From Oribacterium parvum ACB1 (GTDB lineage Bacteria > Bacillota > Clostridia > Lachnospirales > Lachnospiraceae): a DNA stretch of 64,000 nt. The DNA lies in the NCBI RefSeq assembly GCF_000238055.2, contig NZ_KE148312.1, positions 1,856,501 through 1,920,500 of the forward strand. The letters are read 5' to 3'. The position numbers were made by a program, and so were the translations under genes. Position 1 is the stretch's first letter, and each line of letters opens with the position of its first letter. Shown here one piece after another: positions 42,752 through 52,267 of the stretch. The notes below the pieces were generated by a model. The model was not told the origin of the DNA, did no database searches, and worked only from the letters and a program-made list of their open reading frames with translations.

Positions 42752-44354
42752 AATTTCGCAAATAAAAATGGGACTCTTCGATGGGGAAGAGGAGATAAAA
42801 AAAGCGGCTGCCAAGCTTTTACATCTGGACAGCTCCGTGATTTCCGATTTTTTGATAGAAAGACGCTCTATAGATGCCAGAAAAAAGCCGAAGCTTTACT
42901 TTGTATATTCGGTTTATCTCAGTTTAAAAGGGGTAAATGAAGAGAAGCTTGTGAAAAAGCTTCGCTCGAAGGATATCGTTCTCACAGCACCGGTGCGCTA
43001 TAAAGCTCCGGAGCTTCCCTTGGAAATAGAGGGAATAGCGCGGAAAGAGTATTTTCAAAAGGAAGAAAACAGGCCTGTGATTGTCGGTTTCGGACCTGCC
43101 GGTATGTTCTCGGGACTCCTTCTTGCAAGAGCAGGGCTTCGTCCCATCATTTATGAGAGAGGGCAGGCTGTAGAAAAAAGACAGGAAGCAGTTACAAGGC
43201 TTTGGACGGAAGGGAAGCTTGATCCAAACTCCAATCCGCAGTTTGGCGAGGGAGGTGCCGGTACCTTTTCGGACGGAAAACTGAACACCTTGGTAAAGGA
43301 CAGCTGCGGCCGCTCTCGTTTTGTTTTGGAAACTTTTGTTCATTACGGTGCAAAGGAAGAGATTTTATACGATGCAAAGCCTCATGTCGGAACAGATGCC
43401 CTGATTTCCATTGTGGCCTCTCTCCGAAAGGAAATAGAGAGCTTGGGTGGAGAAGTCCGTTTTGAGAGCCAGTATCATTTTGAAAAGCATGAAAAAAGAC
43501 CGCTCATTATTGCTATAGGGCATAGTGCAAGAGATAGCTTCCGGGAGCTATATGCGCTGGGGTATCCCATGGTTGCGAAGGACTTTGCGATGGGATTTCG
43601 TGTGCAGCATGAGCAAAAGGATATAGACTTTGCGCTTTACGGGGAAATAGACGAAAAGACGAGAGCACTGCTTGGTGCATCAAGCTATAAAATCAGTCAT
43701 CACACAAAGCATAACCGTGCCTTCTACAGCTTCTGTATGTGCCCGGGAGGCTATGTCGTAAATTCCTCTTCAGAGGAAGGCGGGCTTTGCGTGAACGGGA
43801 TGAGCTATAGCGGTAGAGACAGCGGAAAGGCCAATTCCGCCATTATTTTTTCCGTTTCCAAAGAAGAATACGGTGGAGAAGAGGATCCTTTAGCCGGAAT
43901 TAGCCTGCAAAGGGATTTTGAAAAGAAGGCTTTTAGCTTAGCCGGAGGAAAAGTTCCTTACAGTAGGTACGACAAAATTAAAAATGTCGCAAGTGAAGAG
44001 AAAGCGCAGGACCTTATGCTGAAAGGGCAGGGAGAGGAATGTGATATTTCGTCCCTGTTTCGGTTGGAAAACTATCCGAAATTAAGTCATTTGGAGGAGG
44101 ATTTCGTGGAATCCATGGAAGCCTTCGAAAAGAAAATCAAAGGCTTTTCCAAGGGAAATACCTTGGTCTACGGTGTAGAAAGTCGTACTTCTTCTCCGCT
44201 TCGTATTCTTAGGGGAGAGGACTACAGTACTCTGGGAAGGCGGATTTATCCTGCAGGAGAAGGTGCGGGATATGCCGGAGGGATCATGAGTGCCGCAATG
44301 GACGGCTTAAAGGTAGCGGAAAGTTTGATTTTGTCTTATGATAAGCAGGGGTAA
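42744..44354 (+). CDS. NAD(P)/FAD-dependent dehydrogenase, COG2509 type
   Basis: This 536-residue flavoprotein has an N-terminal domain (about 1-90), then the dinucleotide-binding PVIVGFGPAGMFSGLLLARAG loop, a PNSNPQFGEGGAGTFSDGKLNT block, MCPGGYVVNSSSEEGGLCVNGMSY, and a final YPAGEGAGYAGGIMSAAMDG FAD-binding motif. These match the large uncharacterised COG2509 dehydrogenase family common in Firmicutes. GGGGAG lies just before ATG 42744, which overlaps the preceding gene by eight bases, so the two flavoproteins are cotranscribed. No substrate can be named. Confidence 0.87.
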   Translation: MIRISQIKMGLFDGEEEIKKAAAKLLHLDSSVISDFLIERRSIDARKKPKLYFVYSVYLSLKGVNEEKLVKKLRSKDIVLTAPVRYKAPELPLEIEGIARKEYFQKEENRPVIVGFGPAGMFSGLLLARAGLRPIIYERGQAVEKRQEAVTRLWTEGKLDPNSNPQFGEGGAGTFSDGKLNTLVKDSCGRSRFVLETFVHYGAKEEILYDAKPHVGTDALISIVASLRKEIESLGGEVRFESQYHFEKHEKRPLIIAIGHSARDSFRELYALGYPMVAKDFAMGFRVQHEQKDIDFALYGEIDEKTRALLGASSYKISHHTKHNRAFYSFCMCPGGYVVNSSSEEGGLCVNGMSYSGRDSGKANSAIIFSVSKEEYGGEEDPLAGISLQRDFEKKAFSLAGGKVPYSRYDKIKNVASEEKAQDLMLKGQGEECDISSLFRLENYPKLSHLEEDFVESMEAFEKKIKGFSKGNTLVYGVESRTSSPLRILRGEDYSTLGRRIYPAGEGAGYAGGIMSAAMDGLKVAESLILSYDKQG

Positions 44355-44702
44355 AAAATGGATATCAATACAGGATGTATTTCTTGTTTGTGGATATAGT
44401 AACAGGGGCACGCTCTCGCTAACCTCGCCTGACTGAGCATGGGCTCAGTAGCCCATTGCTCACTTTGCTTCGCAAAGCAACTTCCTTCAGAAGTTGGTCT
44501 TGTACAGTACAACTTTTCTGAAGAAAAGTTTGTCCTTTCGCAGCGGATACTAAGCGAAAAACTGCAGTACCTTTGTTTTTCGCAAGTACCGGCGGGCTCA
44601 GATTACCCCTTGTTCCCATATCCACAAACAAAGAAATGATTCAGTTCTATTGTTTATATCCAATTTTTATAAGCCTGTAAGAGTATAGAGAGGAAATTTG
44701 TA
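44355..44702. other. 348-nt intergenic region with palindromic element copy 2
   Basis: No gene is seen. Nearly all of it is the structured element at 44380-44636, described separately. The last 60 nt are ordinary AT-rich sequence with the miaB ribosome site. Confidence 0.75.
44380..44636 (-). repeat. Palindromic dispersed element, copy 2, with hairpin array
   Basis: Imperfect outer inverted repeats of about 28 nt (44380-44408 and 44606-44636, sharing TTTGTGGATAT and its complement) enclose a core (44405-44609) that matches copy 1 in reverse orientation. Compared with copy 1 it has an extra segment of about 108 nt (44429-44537) made of consecutive hairpins: 44432-44449 (or alternative 44439-44456), 44463-44477, 44479-44495, 44500-44512 and 44511-44530, each with a perfect 6-8 bp stem. 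The conserved 8-bp hairpin CGAAAAAC/GTTTTTCG is retained. The outer arms differ completely from those of copy 1. No coding capacity is seen. Confidence 0.8.
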
Positions 44703-46133
44703 GTGAAGGATTTAGTGTTTGAAGAGATAGAGAAGAATGCGCCGAAGGAGGAGCCGGCTCGGCAGCTTTATTTTATAGAGGCTCTTCGTTCTTTTGTGGA
44801 GATGAAGAAGGGCGAAGGATATGAGGCGAAAGCCATGGTCTCGGTGATAGGATGCCAGATGTCTGCAAAGGACGGAGAAAAGCTTCAGGGGATTCTGGAA
44901 GAGGCCGGTTATCAGAGCACGGAGTCGGAAGAGGAAGCGGATGTGATTCTCTTTACAACCTGTACCGTCCGGGAGAATGCCAACCAGAAACTCTACGGTA
45001 GAATCGGGCAGTTAAAGCATTTATATAAAAAGAATAAGGACATGGTAATCGGGATTACCGGGTGCATGATGCAGGAAAAGGATGAGGTGGAAACCATTCA
45101 AAAGAAATATCCTTATGTGCATCTTATTTTCGGTACCCACAATATCTATAAGCTTGCCGAGCTTCTTTTGGAGGCTTTGATATCCAAGGAGAGAAAGGTG
45201 GAAACCTGGGAGGATACGAATCTTATCGTGGAAAATCTTCCTTCCAAGCGGAAATATCCTTTCCGTGCGTCTGTTAATATCAGCTTCGGCTGTAACAATT
45301 TCTGTACCTACTGTATCGTACCTTATGTGCGCGGAAGAGAAAAATCCAGAGATTCGAGAGAAATCGTGAAGGAGTGCGAGGCTTTAGTGCGGGACGGCGT
45401 GAAGGAAATTATGCTGCTTGGGCAGAATGTCAACTCCTACGGCTTGGACAGGGAAGAGGAACTATCTTTCCCGGAGCTTCTTCGCGCGGTGGCAAAGATT
45501 CCGGGACTTCGGAGAATTCGCTTTATGACGCCGAATCCGAAGGATTTTTCGGAGGAGCTCCTTTCCGTAATACAGGAATATGAGAATATCTGTAATCATA
45601 TTCACCTCCCCTTACAGTCGGGCTCTACGAACATTTTAAAAAGAATGAACCGGCATTATACGAAGGAATCTTATCTTTCCTTACTCCGTAAAATTAAGGA
45701 AAGGCTTCCGGAGCTTGGACTTACCACGGATATTATTGTGGGCTTTCCGGGAGAGACGGAGGAAGACTTTCAGGATACTCTGGATGTTGTGAGAGAGGCA
45801 CAGTTTGACTCTGCCTTTACCTTCCAGTACTCGAAGCGTTCCGGAACGCCTGCTGCGAAGTGGGATGCGGTGGATGAAAAGATTGTGTCGGAGCGTTTTC
45901 AGAGATTACTGGATACTGTGCGAGAGTCCTCCAAGGAACGTGAGGGAAAGTACCTTGGTAAGGTCATGGAAGTTCTTGTGGAAGAGCGAAATACGGAAAA
46001 CAATATGCTGACAGGACGCCTGGAAAACAATATTTTGGTGCACTTTGAAGGCGGAGAGAGACTGCTTGGAGAGATTGTTCCGGTGAAGCTCGAAAAGTCG
46101 ATGGGCTTTTACTATTACGGGAGTGTAGTTTAA
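44703..46133 (+). CDS. miaB: tRNA-2-methylthio-N6-dimethylallyladenosine synthase MiaB
   Basis: MiaB is a radical-SAM enzyme that adds a methylthio group to i6A37 of tRNAs. The 476-residue protein has the N-terminal UPF0004 domain with its three cluster Cys (GCQMS, TTCTVRE, GCMMQ), the radical-SAM motif C197-N-N-F-C201-T-Y-C204, and a C-terminal TRAM domain. It starts with GTG 44703, preceded by AGAGAGGA. It acts on tRNAs first modified by MiaA, encoded at 51.3 kb. The extra N-terminal 40 residues before the UPF0004 domain are common in clostridial MiaB. Confidence 0.95.
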   Translation: MKDLVFEEIEKNAPKEEPARQLYFIEALRSFVEMKKGEGYEAKAMVSVIGCQMSAKDGEKLQGILEEAGYQSTESEEEADVILFTTCTVRENANQKLYGRIGQLKHLYKKNKDMVIGITGCMMQEKDEVETIQKKYPYVHLIFGTHNIYKLAELLLEALISKERKVETWEDTNLIVENLPSKRKYPFRASVNISFGCNNFCTYCIVPYVRGREKSRDSREIVKECEALVRDGVKEIMLLGQNVNSYGLDREEELSFPELLRAVAKIPGLRRIRFMTPNPKDFSEELLSVIQEYENICNHIHLPLQSGSTNILKRMNRHYTKESYLSLLRKIKERLPELGLTTDIIVGFPGETEEDFQDTLDVVREAQFDSAFTFQYSKRSGTPAAKWDAVDEKIVSERFQRLLDTVRESSKEREGKYLGKVMEVLVEERNTENNMLTGRLENNILVHFEGGERLLGEIVPVKLEKSMGFYYYGSVV

Positions 46134-46357
46134 CTTATCTTTAGGAAATAGCTTTATAGGAAATATTTCTATTGAGAAATAACTTCCTGACAAATTGCCT
46201 TAGGAATAAAATATAAAAAAACAGAACTGTTATTTTAAAACATTGAAAAACTATTGTTTAATGTAAATTTACAAGTTATTTTCAGAAGTGTTTTTAGAGT
46301 GCAGTTACATTCCTATAGAATGATAAGTATGAGTAGTGATGTAAAGGAGTTAGGGGA

Positions 46358-49066
46358 ATGGACGAGAGCAAGTTATCGCCAATGATGAGACAGTATTTAG
46401 ACAGTAAAAAAGAATATCCTGATGCCCTGCTCTTTTACAGAATCGGAGATTTCTACGAGATGTTCTTTGACGATGCGCTTACGGCATCGAAGGAGCTGGA
46501 TCTGGTTTTAACCGGAAAGGACTGTGGCCTAGAGGAAAGAGCGCCCATGTGCGGCGTGCCCTATCATGCGGCTGACTCCTATGTCAGTAAATTGGTTTCT
46601 AAAGGCTATAAGGTCGCGATAGGGGAACAGGTAGAGGATCCGAAGAAGGCAAAGGGACTGGTAAAGCGGGAAATTATTAAGGTGATTACCCCGGGAACGC
46701 AGACGGAGGAAACGGCTTTAGAAGAAGGAAAAAACAATTTCCTGATGTCTATTTATTTGGGGGAGAAAAAAAGAGGCATTGTGACGGTGGACATCACTAC
46801 CGGAGAATGCTATGCGACAGCGGTGGATTCGTCTAAAGAATGTCTTGACGAGATTTCCCGCTTTTCTCCGAAGGAAATCCTTATTAATCCTTCTTTAAAA
46901 GAGGAAGAAGAGCTCTTTTCTCAGATAAACAGTCGTTTTAGCATAAGTCTTACTGAAAAGGAAGAAAGATTCTTCTCCTTAACGGAAGCGGATAAGCTGA
47001 TTACGGCGCATTTTCAGTCCTCTATCATGGGACTCGGGCTCTCCGACCAGGCGGATCTTCGAAGAGCTCTCGGAGGCTGTCTTTCTTATCTTTATGACAC
47101 ACAGAAGAACCTGCTTACGCATATTCGAAGGATAGATTTTTTTCAAAATAAGGATTACATGGTTGTAGACAGCTACAGTCAGAGAAACTTGGAGCTGTGG
47201 GAGACGCTTCGAGAGAAAAAGAAGAGAGGTACCCTTCTTTGGGTGCTGGATTACACAAAAACGGCCATGGGAAGTCGTATGCTTCGCCATTTCTTGGAAA
47301 GACCACTTCGGGATAAGAAGAAAATAGAGGCAAGACTCGATGCCGTGGAAGAATTCACCGGGCATTATATTGATATGGAGGAGCTTCGGGAGTATCTGGA
47401 CAGCATTTACGATATAGAAAGACTTCTTTCCCGTATCAGTCTTTCTACGGCAAATGCGAGAGATCTTCTTGCTTTAAAGCTGTCTCTTCAGTATTTACCG
47501 GATATTAAAAAGGCACTTTCGCCATTCCAATCCTCGCTTCTTTCCAAAATGGGGGAGGAGATGGACTCATTAGAGGATATATACCGAAAAATCGAAGAAG
47601 AAATTGTGGAGGAGCCGCCTCTATCCGTTAAGGAGGGAGGCCTTATTAAGGCGAGCTTCAGTAAGGATGTGGAAGACTACCGGAATGCCGGAGTGAATGG
47701 CAAGGAATGGCTACAGGAGCTGGAAGCAAGGGAAAGAGAAAAAACCGGCATTAAGAATTTAAAAATCAAGTATAACCGCATCTTCGGCTATTGCTTCGAG
47801 GTTTCCAAAGCCTACCAGGGAGAAATTCCGGACTATTTTATCCGGAGGCAGACCCTTGCTCAGGGAGAACGCTATATCACAACGGAACTCGAGGAGCTGC
47901 AAAATCGGATTCTCGGTGCGGAAGAGAAGCTGAAGGATCTGGAATATGCTCTTTTTTGTACCCTGAGAGAGGAAATTGCAGCGGAGCTCCCGAGAATTCA
48001 GAAAACGGCAAGAGAGCTTGCTCATTTGGATGCTTACCTTTCCTTGGCGAAGCTTGCCATAAAGGAAAATTATGTGCGTCCCCGTCTTAGCGAGGGCGGA
48101 AGTCTCTTCATCAAAGAGGGAAGACATCCTGTAGTGGAGAAGCTATTAGAGGAAGAGCATTTTATTCCAAACGATACCTCCTTGGAGGAAAATCAGGAAA
48201 TTGCGATTATTACCGGCCCTAACATGGCGGGAAAATCCACCTATATGCGGCAGGTCGCGCTTATCGTGCTTTTATCCGCAATCGGCTCCTTTGTTCCGGC
48301 AAAAGAGGCGGAGCTTCCGATTTGCGACAGAATTTTCACCCGAGTCGGAGCATCGGACGACCTTGCACAGGGACAATCGACCTTTATGGTGGAAATGAGT
48401 GAGGTCGCGAACATTTTACGAAATGCCACAAAGCAGTCCCTTCTTATTCTTGACGAAATCGGAAGAGGAACCTCGACCTTTGACGGGCTTTCCATTGCCT
48501 GGGCGGTTGTGGAGTATATTGCAAGACATATTCAGGCGAAGACGCTTTTTGCAACACACTACCATGAGCTTACGGAGCTGGAAGGAAAGCTGAACAATGT
48601 GAAGAACTATTGCATTGCCGTCTCCAAAAAGGACGGCGAAATCAGTTTTCTTCGGAAAATCATTCCCGGAGGTGCAGACGAAAGTTACGGTATTGATGTA
48701 GCAAAACTTGCAGGTGTGCCGGAGGGCGTTTTAAGCCGCGCAAGAGAGATTTCCGCCTTTTTATCGGACAATGATTTTATGCAGGAAAATAAAAATATCG
48801 TCGCTAAAGAAGGCGGTTTAGAAACAGACGGTAACTTGGAAAGTCAAGATAAGCAGGCGAAAAACGGTGCTTTTGAGAAAGGCGAATCAAAGAACGGTGC
48901 CTCCGGAGCTAAGCTTCTTAAGAGCTTAAATAAACTGGAAGACAGAACTGCCCTTACCGGGGGGGAAGAGGAGGTTCTTAGGAAGCTTCGGAGTATCATT
49001 CCTGAGAAAATCAGTCCCTTTGAGGCTTGCAGTCTTTTGTTTGAATTAAAGGAGCTTTTACAGTGA
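46358..49066 (+). CDS. mutS: DNA mismatch repair protein MutS
   Basis: MutS recognises mismatches and recruits MutL. The 902-residue protein has the mismatch-binding domain with F-Y-E-M (YRIGDFYEMFFDDA, about 28-41), the connector, lever and clamp domains, Walker A G620-P-N-M-A-G-K-S-T628, Walker B LLILDEIGRGTSTFDG and the FATHYHELTEL switch. The C-terminal tail (about 800-870) is a low-complexity Lys/Glu/Gly insertion before the last helix pair, longer than in most homologues. AAAGGAG precedes the ATG. It overlaps mutL by four bases (GTGA). Confidence 0.96.
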   Translation: MDESKLSPMMRQYLDSKKEYPDALLFYRIGDFYEMFFDDALTASKELDLVLTGKDCGLEERAPMCGVPYHAADSYVSKLVSKGYKVAIGEQVEDPKKAKGLVKREIIKVITPGTQTEETALEEGKNNFLMSIYLGEKKRGIVTVDITTGECYATAVDSSKECLDEISRFSPKEILINPSLKEEEELFSQINSRFSISLTEKEERFFSLTEADKLITAHFQSSIMGLGLSDQADLRRALGGCLSYLYDTQKNLLTHIRRIDFFQNKDYMVVDSYSQRNLELWETLREKKKRGTLLWVLDYTKTAMGSRMLRHFLERPLRDKKKIEARLDAVEEFTGHYIDMEELREYLDSIYDIERLLSRISLSTANARDLLALKLSLQYLPDIKKALSPFQSSLLSKMGEEMDSLEDIYRKIEEEIVEEPPLSVKEGGLIKASFSKDVEDYRNAGVNGKEWLQELEAREREKTGIKNLKIKYNRIFGYCFEVSKAYQGEIPDYFIRRQTLAQGERYITTELEELQNRILGAEEKLKDLEYALFCTLREEIAAELPRIQKTARELAHLDAYLSLAKLAIKENYVRPRLSEGGSLFIKEGRHPVVEKLLEEEHFIPNDTSLEENQEIAIITGPNMAGKSTYMRQVALIVLLSAIGSFVPAKEAELPICDRIFTRVGASDDLAQGQSTFMVEMSEVANILRNATKQSLLILDEIGRGTSTFDGLSIAWAVVEYIARHIQAKTLFATHYHELTELEGKLNNVKNYCIAVSKKDGEISFLRKIIPGGADESYGIDVAKLAGVPEGVLSRAREISAFLSDNDFMQENKNIVAKEGGLETDGNLESQDKQAKNGAFEKGESKNGASGAKLLKSLNKLEDRTALTGGEEEVLRKLRSIIPEKISPFEACSLLFELKELLQ

Positions 49067-51171
49067 AAATTCATGTACTGGGAACGGATACGGTAAATCA
49101 AATAGCAGCGGGAGAAGTGATTGAGCGCCCGAGCAGTATGGTGAAAGAGCTTGTGGAAAATGCTATCGATGCCCATGCTACGCAGATTACCGTAGAAATA
49201 AGAGGAGGCGGAATAGAATATCTTCGTGTCACTGATAACGGAGACGGAATCGGGGAGGACGATATCGTAAATGCCTTTCTTCCCCATGCGACGAGTAAGA
49301 TTCGTAGTCTTTCCGACCTCGACAGTATCTTAAGCTTCGGCTTCCGGGGAGAGGCACTGTCCTCGATTGCCGCTGTTTCCAATGTGGAGCTGATTACGAA
49401 GACGAAAGAAGATTTCTTTGCCCATAGAATACAAATTCACGGTGGAGAAATGGGAGAAGTCGAAGAAGTTGCGGGAGTGGACGGCTCCAGCTTTATTATT
49501 CGAAACCTCTTCTTTAATGTGCCGGCAAGAAAGAAATTTTTATACAGTGAGAGTACGGAAAGTAATCGAGTGGAGGATATGGTGGAGAAACTGGCCTTAG
49601 CGAACCACCGCGTTTCCTTCCACTTTATTCGAGACGGAAAGACCCGCTTTCAGTCCATCGGTTCTCCTCGTATTGAGGATGTGGTTTACAGCATTTACGG
49701 GAAAGAGCAGAGTAAGGAAAGTCTCCCTTTAGAAGGGGCGTATTATCCCTCAAAAATTACCGGTATGCCTACCGTGCATATTCGGGGGATTCTCGGAAGA
49801 CCGAGTATTACGAGGGCAAATCGGCAGTATGAACTCTTTTTTGTCAATGGGCGTTTCGTGCATGACGGTCTATTAAGCCGTGCTCTGGAAGACGCCTATA
49901 AACCCTTTTTAATGCAACACAAGTTTCCCTTTGCCATTCTTTTTCTGGATTTGACTCCGAGTTTAGTAGATGTGAATGTTCATCCGCAGAAACTCGAGGT
50001 ACGCTTTCAAAACAGAGACAGCATCTATCAGGCTGTTTTTAATTCGGTGAATACAACGCTTTCCGAAGCGAACCTTATTGACGAGAACCCGCTCTCCGTC
50101 TTCTTAAAAGAGGAGAAAAAGAAGGCGGAATTTCAGCCGGAGCTTCTACTTCGGAAGGAGTCTGAGGAGAGAGCTTTTAGAGCATCGGAGTTTAGTCCTC
50201 TAAAAGAAGAGCATATCGAGTCGGAAAGGAAGGATATCGCTTATCCTGAAACGGTTTTTCGCCAAACTGAGGAAAAACAGGGGACAGGTTTCTCTGAGAA
50301 ACCTTCACAGCCTCTACGATATGAAGAATTCGATCTGACAAAAGGGTTAAAATCCGTTCAGGAGGGAAGCTATTCTCAAGAAAAGAACAGTTTTGCATCA
50401 GAGAAAACTTTCACTTTGAAAGAAGATGTTGTTTCTTCGCAATCGTCTGTATTGGACAAAGGCTTCGAGACAGCTTTTCAGGAAAAGAAAAGAGATAATA
50501 CACCGAGTCCTGAGAGGGAACACTTATGTAACGAAGCCAAAGAAACGAAGGAAGGGCAGGAAAGCCTGTTTACCGCCCCCTTTCTTTCGGAAGAGGCCAG
50601 AATTTCTCATAGAATTATCGGGGAAGTTTTTCAGACTTATTGGCTAATTGAGTATGGAAACAGCCTCTACATTATGGATCAGCATGCCGCGCACGAAAAA
50701 ATCAACTTTGAGCGTATGATGAGACGGAAGAAAGAAAAGGAAGTTTTCAGTCAAAATATTATTCCGCTCTCCATCCATCTTTCCACAGGAGAAAGAGAAG
50801 TTTTAGAAAAGTATAGAAAAGAGTTTCTGGAGATGGGCTACCTTTGGGTGGAAGAGTCAAACGGAATTTCGCTTACGGCAATACCGGTGGATTTTCCGAC
50901 AGTAAGACAAGAGGAGGTATTACTGGAGATTTTAGACGGGCTTACAGAGGACTCCGCTATCTTAGAGGGAGAAAGTATATACAATAAGATTGCCTCCATG
51001 TCCTGCAAGGCGGCTGTAAAGGGAAATCAAAAAATCTCCGTAGCGGAATGTGATACCATTTTGCAAGAACTTTTGCAGCTGGATAACCCCTTTGCCTGCC
51101 CGCATGGAAGACCCACCATTGTTGCTTTTAAGAAGCAGGATTTGGAAAAGATGTTTAAGAGAATTGTGTAA
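49063..51171 (+). CDS. mutL: DNA mismatch repair protein MutL (endonuclease type)
   Basis: MutL links mismatch recognition to strand incision. The 702-residue protein has a GHKL ATPase domain (1-330: NQIAAGEVIERPSSMVKELVENAIDA, DNGDGI, GFRGEAL), a disordered charged linker (about 335-510), and a dimerisation/endonuclease domain with D539-Q-H-A-A-H-E-K-I-N-F-E550, the intact DQHA-x2-E-x4-E nicking motif, plus CPHGRPT at the C terminus. So this is the nicking type found in organisms without MutH. It starts at GTG 49063, overlapping mutS. Confidence 0.96.
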   Translation: MKIHVLGTDTVNQIAAGEVIERPSSMVKELVENAIDAHATQITVEIRGGGIEYLRVTDNGDGIGEDDIVNAFLPHATSKIRSLSDLDSILSFGFRGEALSSIAAVSNVELITKTKEDFFAHRIQIHGGEMGEVEEVAGVDGSSFIIRNLFFNVPARKKFLYSESTESNRVEDMVEKLALANHRVSFHFIRDGKTRFQSIGSPRIEDVVYSIYGKEQSKESLPLEGAYYPSKITGMPTVHIRGILGRPSITRANRQYELFFVNGRFVHDGLLSRALEDAYKPFLMQHKFPFAILFLDLTPSLVDVNVHPQKLEVRFQNRDSIYQAVFNSVNTTLSEANLIDENPLSVFLKEEKKKAEFQPELLLRKESEERAFRASEFSPLKEEHIESERKDIAYPETVFRQTEEKQGTGFSEKPSQPLRYEEFDLTKGLKSVQEGSYSQEKNSFASEKTFTLKEDVVSSQSSVLDKGFETAFQEKKRDNTPSPEREHLCNEAKETKEGQESLFTAPFLSEEARISHRIIGEVFQTYWLIEYGNSLYIMDQHAAHEKINFERMMRRKKEKEVFSQNIIPLSIHLSTGEREVLEKYRKEFLEMGYLWVEESNGISLTAIPVDFPTVRQEEVLLEILDGLTEDSAILEGESIYNKIASMSCKAAVKGNQKISVAECDTILQELLQLDNPFACPHGRPTIVAFKKQDLEKMFKRIV

Positions 51172-51253
51172 TACTCTGTAATAGAATTGCGAAACAATGA
51201 TTTAAACTAGGAATAAATAATTAAAAAATAGGAAGTAGTAGGTGAATAAGCTC

Positions 51254-51271
51254 TTTAAGAGAATTGTGTAA
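51254..51271 (+). repeat. 18-bp duplicate of the mutL 3' end
   Basis: TTTAAGAGAATTGTGTAA at 51254-51271 exactly repeats 51154-51171, the last codons (F-K-R-I-V-stop) of mutL, 100 bp upstream. It lies in the mutL-miaA gap and may be the scar of a local duplication. Confidence 0.8.
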
Positions 51272-51280
51272 AGATAGGAA

Positions 51281-52267
51281 ATGTGGAAGGCTATGAATCT
51301 ATACGAAGAAGATAAACCGCTTTTAATTCTGGCGGGACCCACGGCCGTGGGAAAAAGTGATTTTTCCGTTAAAGTGGCAAAGGCTCTTGGCGGAGAATGC
51401 ATTTCCGCGGATTCCATACAAGTATATAAGGGCCTGAATATCGGATCGGGAAAGATTACGGAAGAGGAAATGGAGGGAGTTCCCCACCATCTTTTGGATA
51501 TCCTGAATCCGGAGGAAGACTATGACGCAAGTTCTTTTCAGCGCATGGCCAGAGAAAAGGTGGAGGAAATTTACCGTAGAGAAAGACTTCCGATTTTGGT
51601 AGGCGGAACGGGGTTTTACATTCAGGCTATGCTGCGAGACATTGATTTTCAGGAAGAGGATGAGGCCGAAAAAGAAAGGCTCCGAAGTAAACTGGAAAAA
51701 GAAATGGAAGAGCGGGGAAGTACAGCCTTACATGAGGAATTAAAACAAGTAGATCCTGTATCGGCCGAAGAAATTCATCCGCATAACCGGCAAAGAATTA
51801 TGCGTGCCCTGGAGTATTTTTATCTTCATAAAAGTCCGATATCGAAGCATAATCGGGAGGAGAAGGAAAAAGAAGCACTTTATGACAGCCTTTTTCTGGT
51901 TCTCAATCGTAATAGAGAAGACTTATATGAGGGGATTAACGCTCGGGTTGAAAAAATGTTTCAAGAAGGCTTGGTTTCTGAAGTGGAGGCATTTTTTAAC
52001 AAAGGCTATACGGAGCATTCTCCGGGCTTTAAGGGAATCGGATACAGGGAGATTTTCCCTTATCTTAGAGGAGAATGCAGTCTTAGTGAGTGTAAAGCAC
52101 TGATTCAGCAAAATTCCAGACACTATGCAAAAAGGCAGTTAACCTGGTTTAAGAGAGAAAAAGAGACTATTTTTGTAGAAGCGGAAAATTTTAAAAGTCG
52201 TGAGGAGGAAGCGGAATGGATTATAGAGAAATGTATGTCGAAATGGGGATTTCTAAAGAGGTCGTAG
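51281..52267 (+). CDS. miaA: tRNA dimethylallyltransferase MiaA
   Basis: MiaA transfers a dimethylallyl group to A37 of tRNAs reading UNN codons, the substrate of MiaB. The 328-residue protein has the P-loop GPTAVGKS (about 19-26), SADSIQVYKGLNIG with the catalytic Asp, VGGTGFYIQAM and RQLTWF near the C terminus. The start is uncertain: ATG 51281 or 51293; neither has an ideal ribosome site. The last 52 bases overlap the next gene. mutSL-miaA followed by a PLP enzyme is a recurrent Firmicute order. Confidence 0.94.
   Translation: MWKAMNLYEEDKPLLILAGPTAVGKSDFSVKVAKALGGECISADSIQVYKGLNIGSGKITEEEMEGVPHHLLDILNPEEDYDASSFQRMAREKVEEIYRRERLPILVGGTGFYIQAMLRDIDFQEEDEAEKERLRSKLEKEMEERGSTALHEELKQVDPVSAEEIHPHNRQRIMRALEYFYLHKSPISKHNREEKEKEALYDSLFLVLNRNREDLYEGINARVEKMFQEGLVSEVEAFFNKGYTEHSPGFKGIGYREIFPYLRGECSLSECKALIQQNSRHYAKRQLTWFKREKETIFVEAENFKSREEEAEWIIEKCMSKWGFLKRS

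Noticed and set aside
44429-44537. CRISPR-like repeat array
   Set aside because: The hairpins differ in sequence, have no constant repeat or spacer length, and no cas gene is present.
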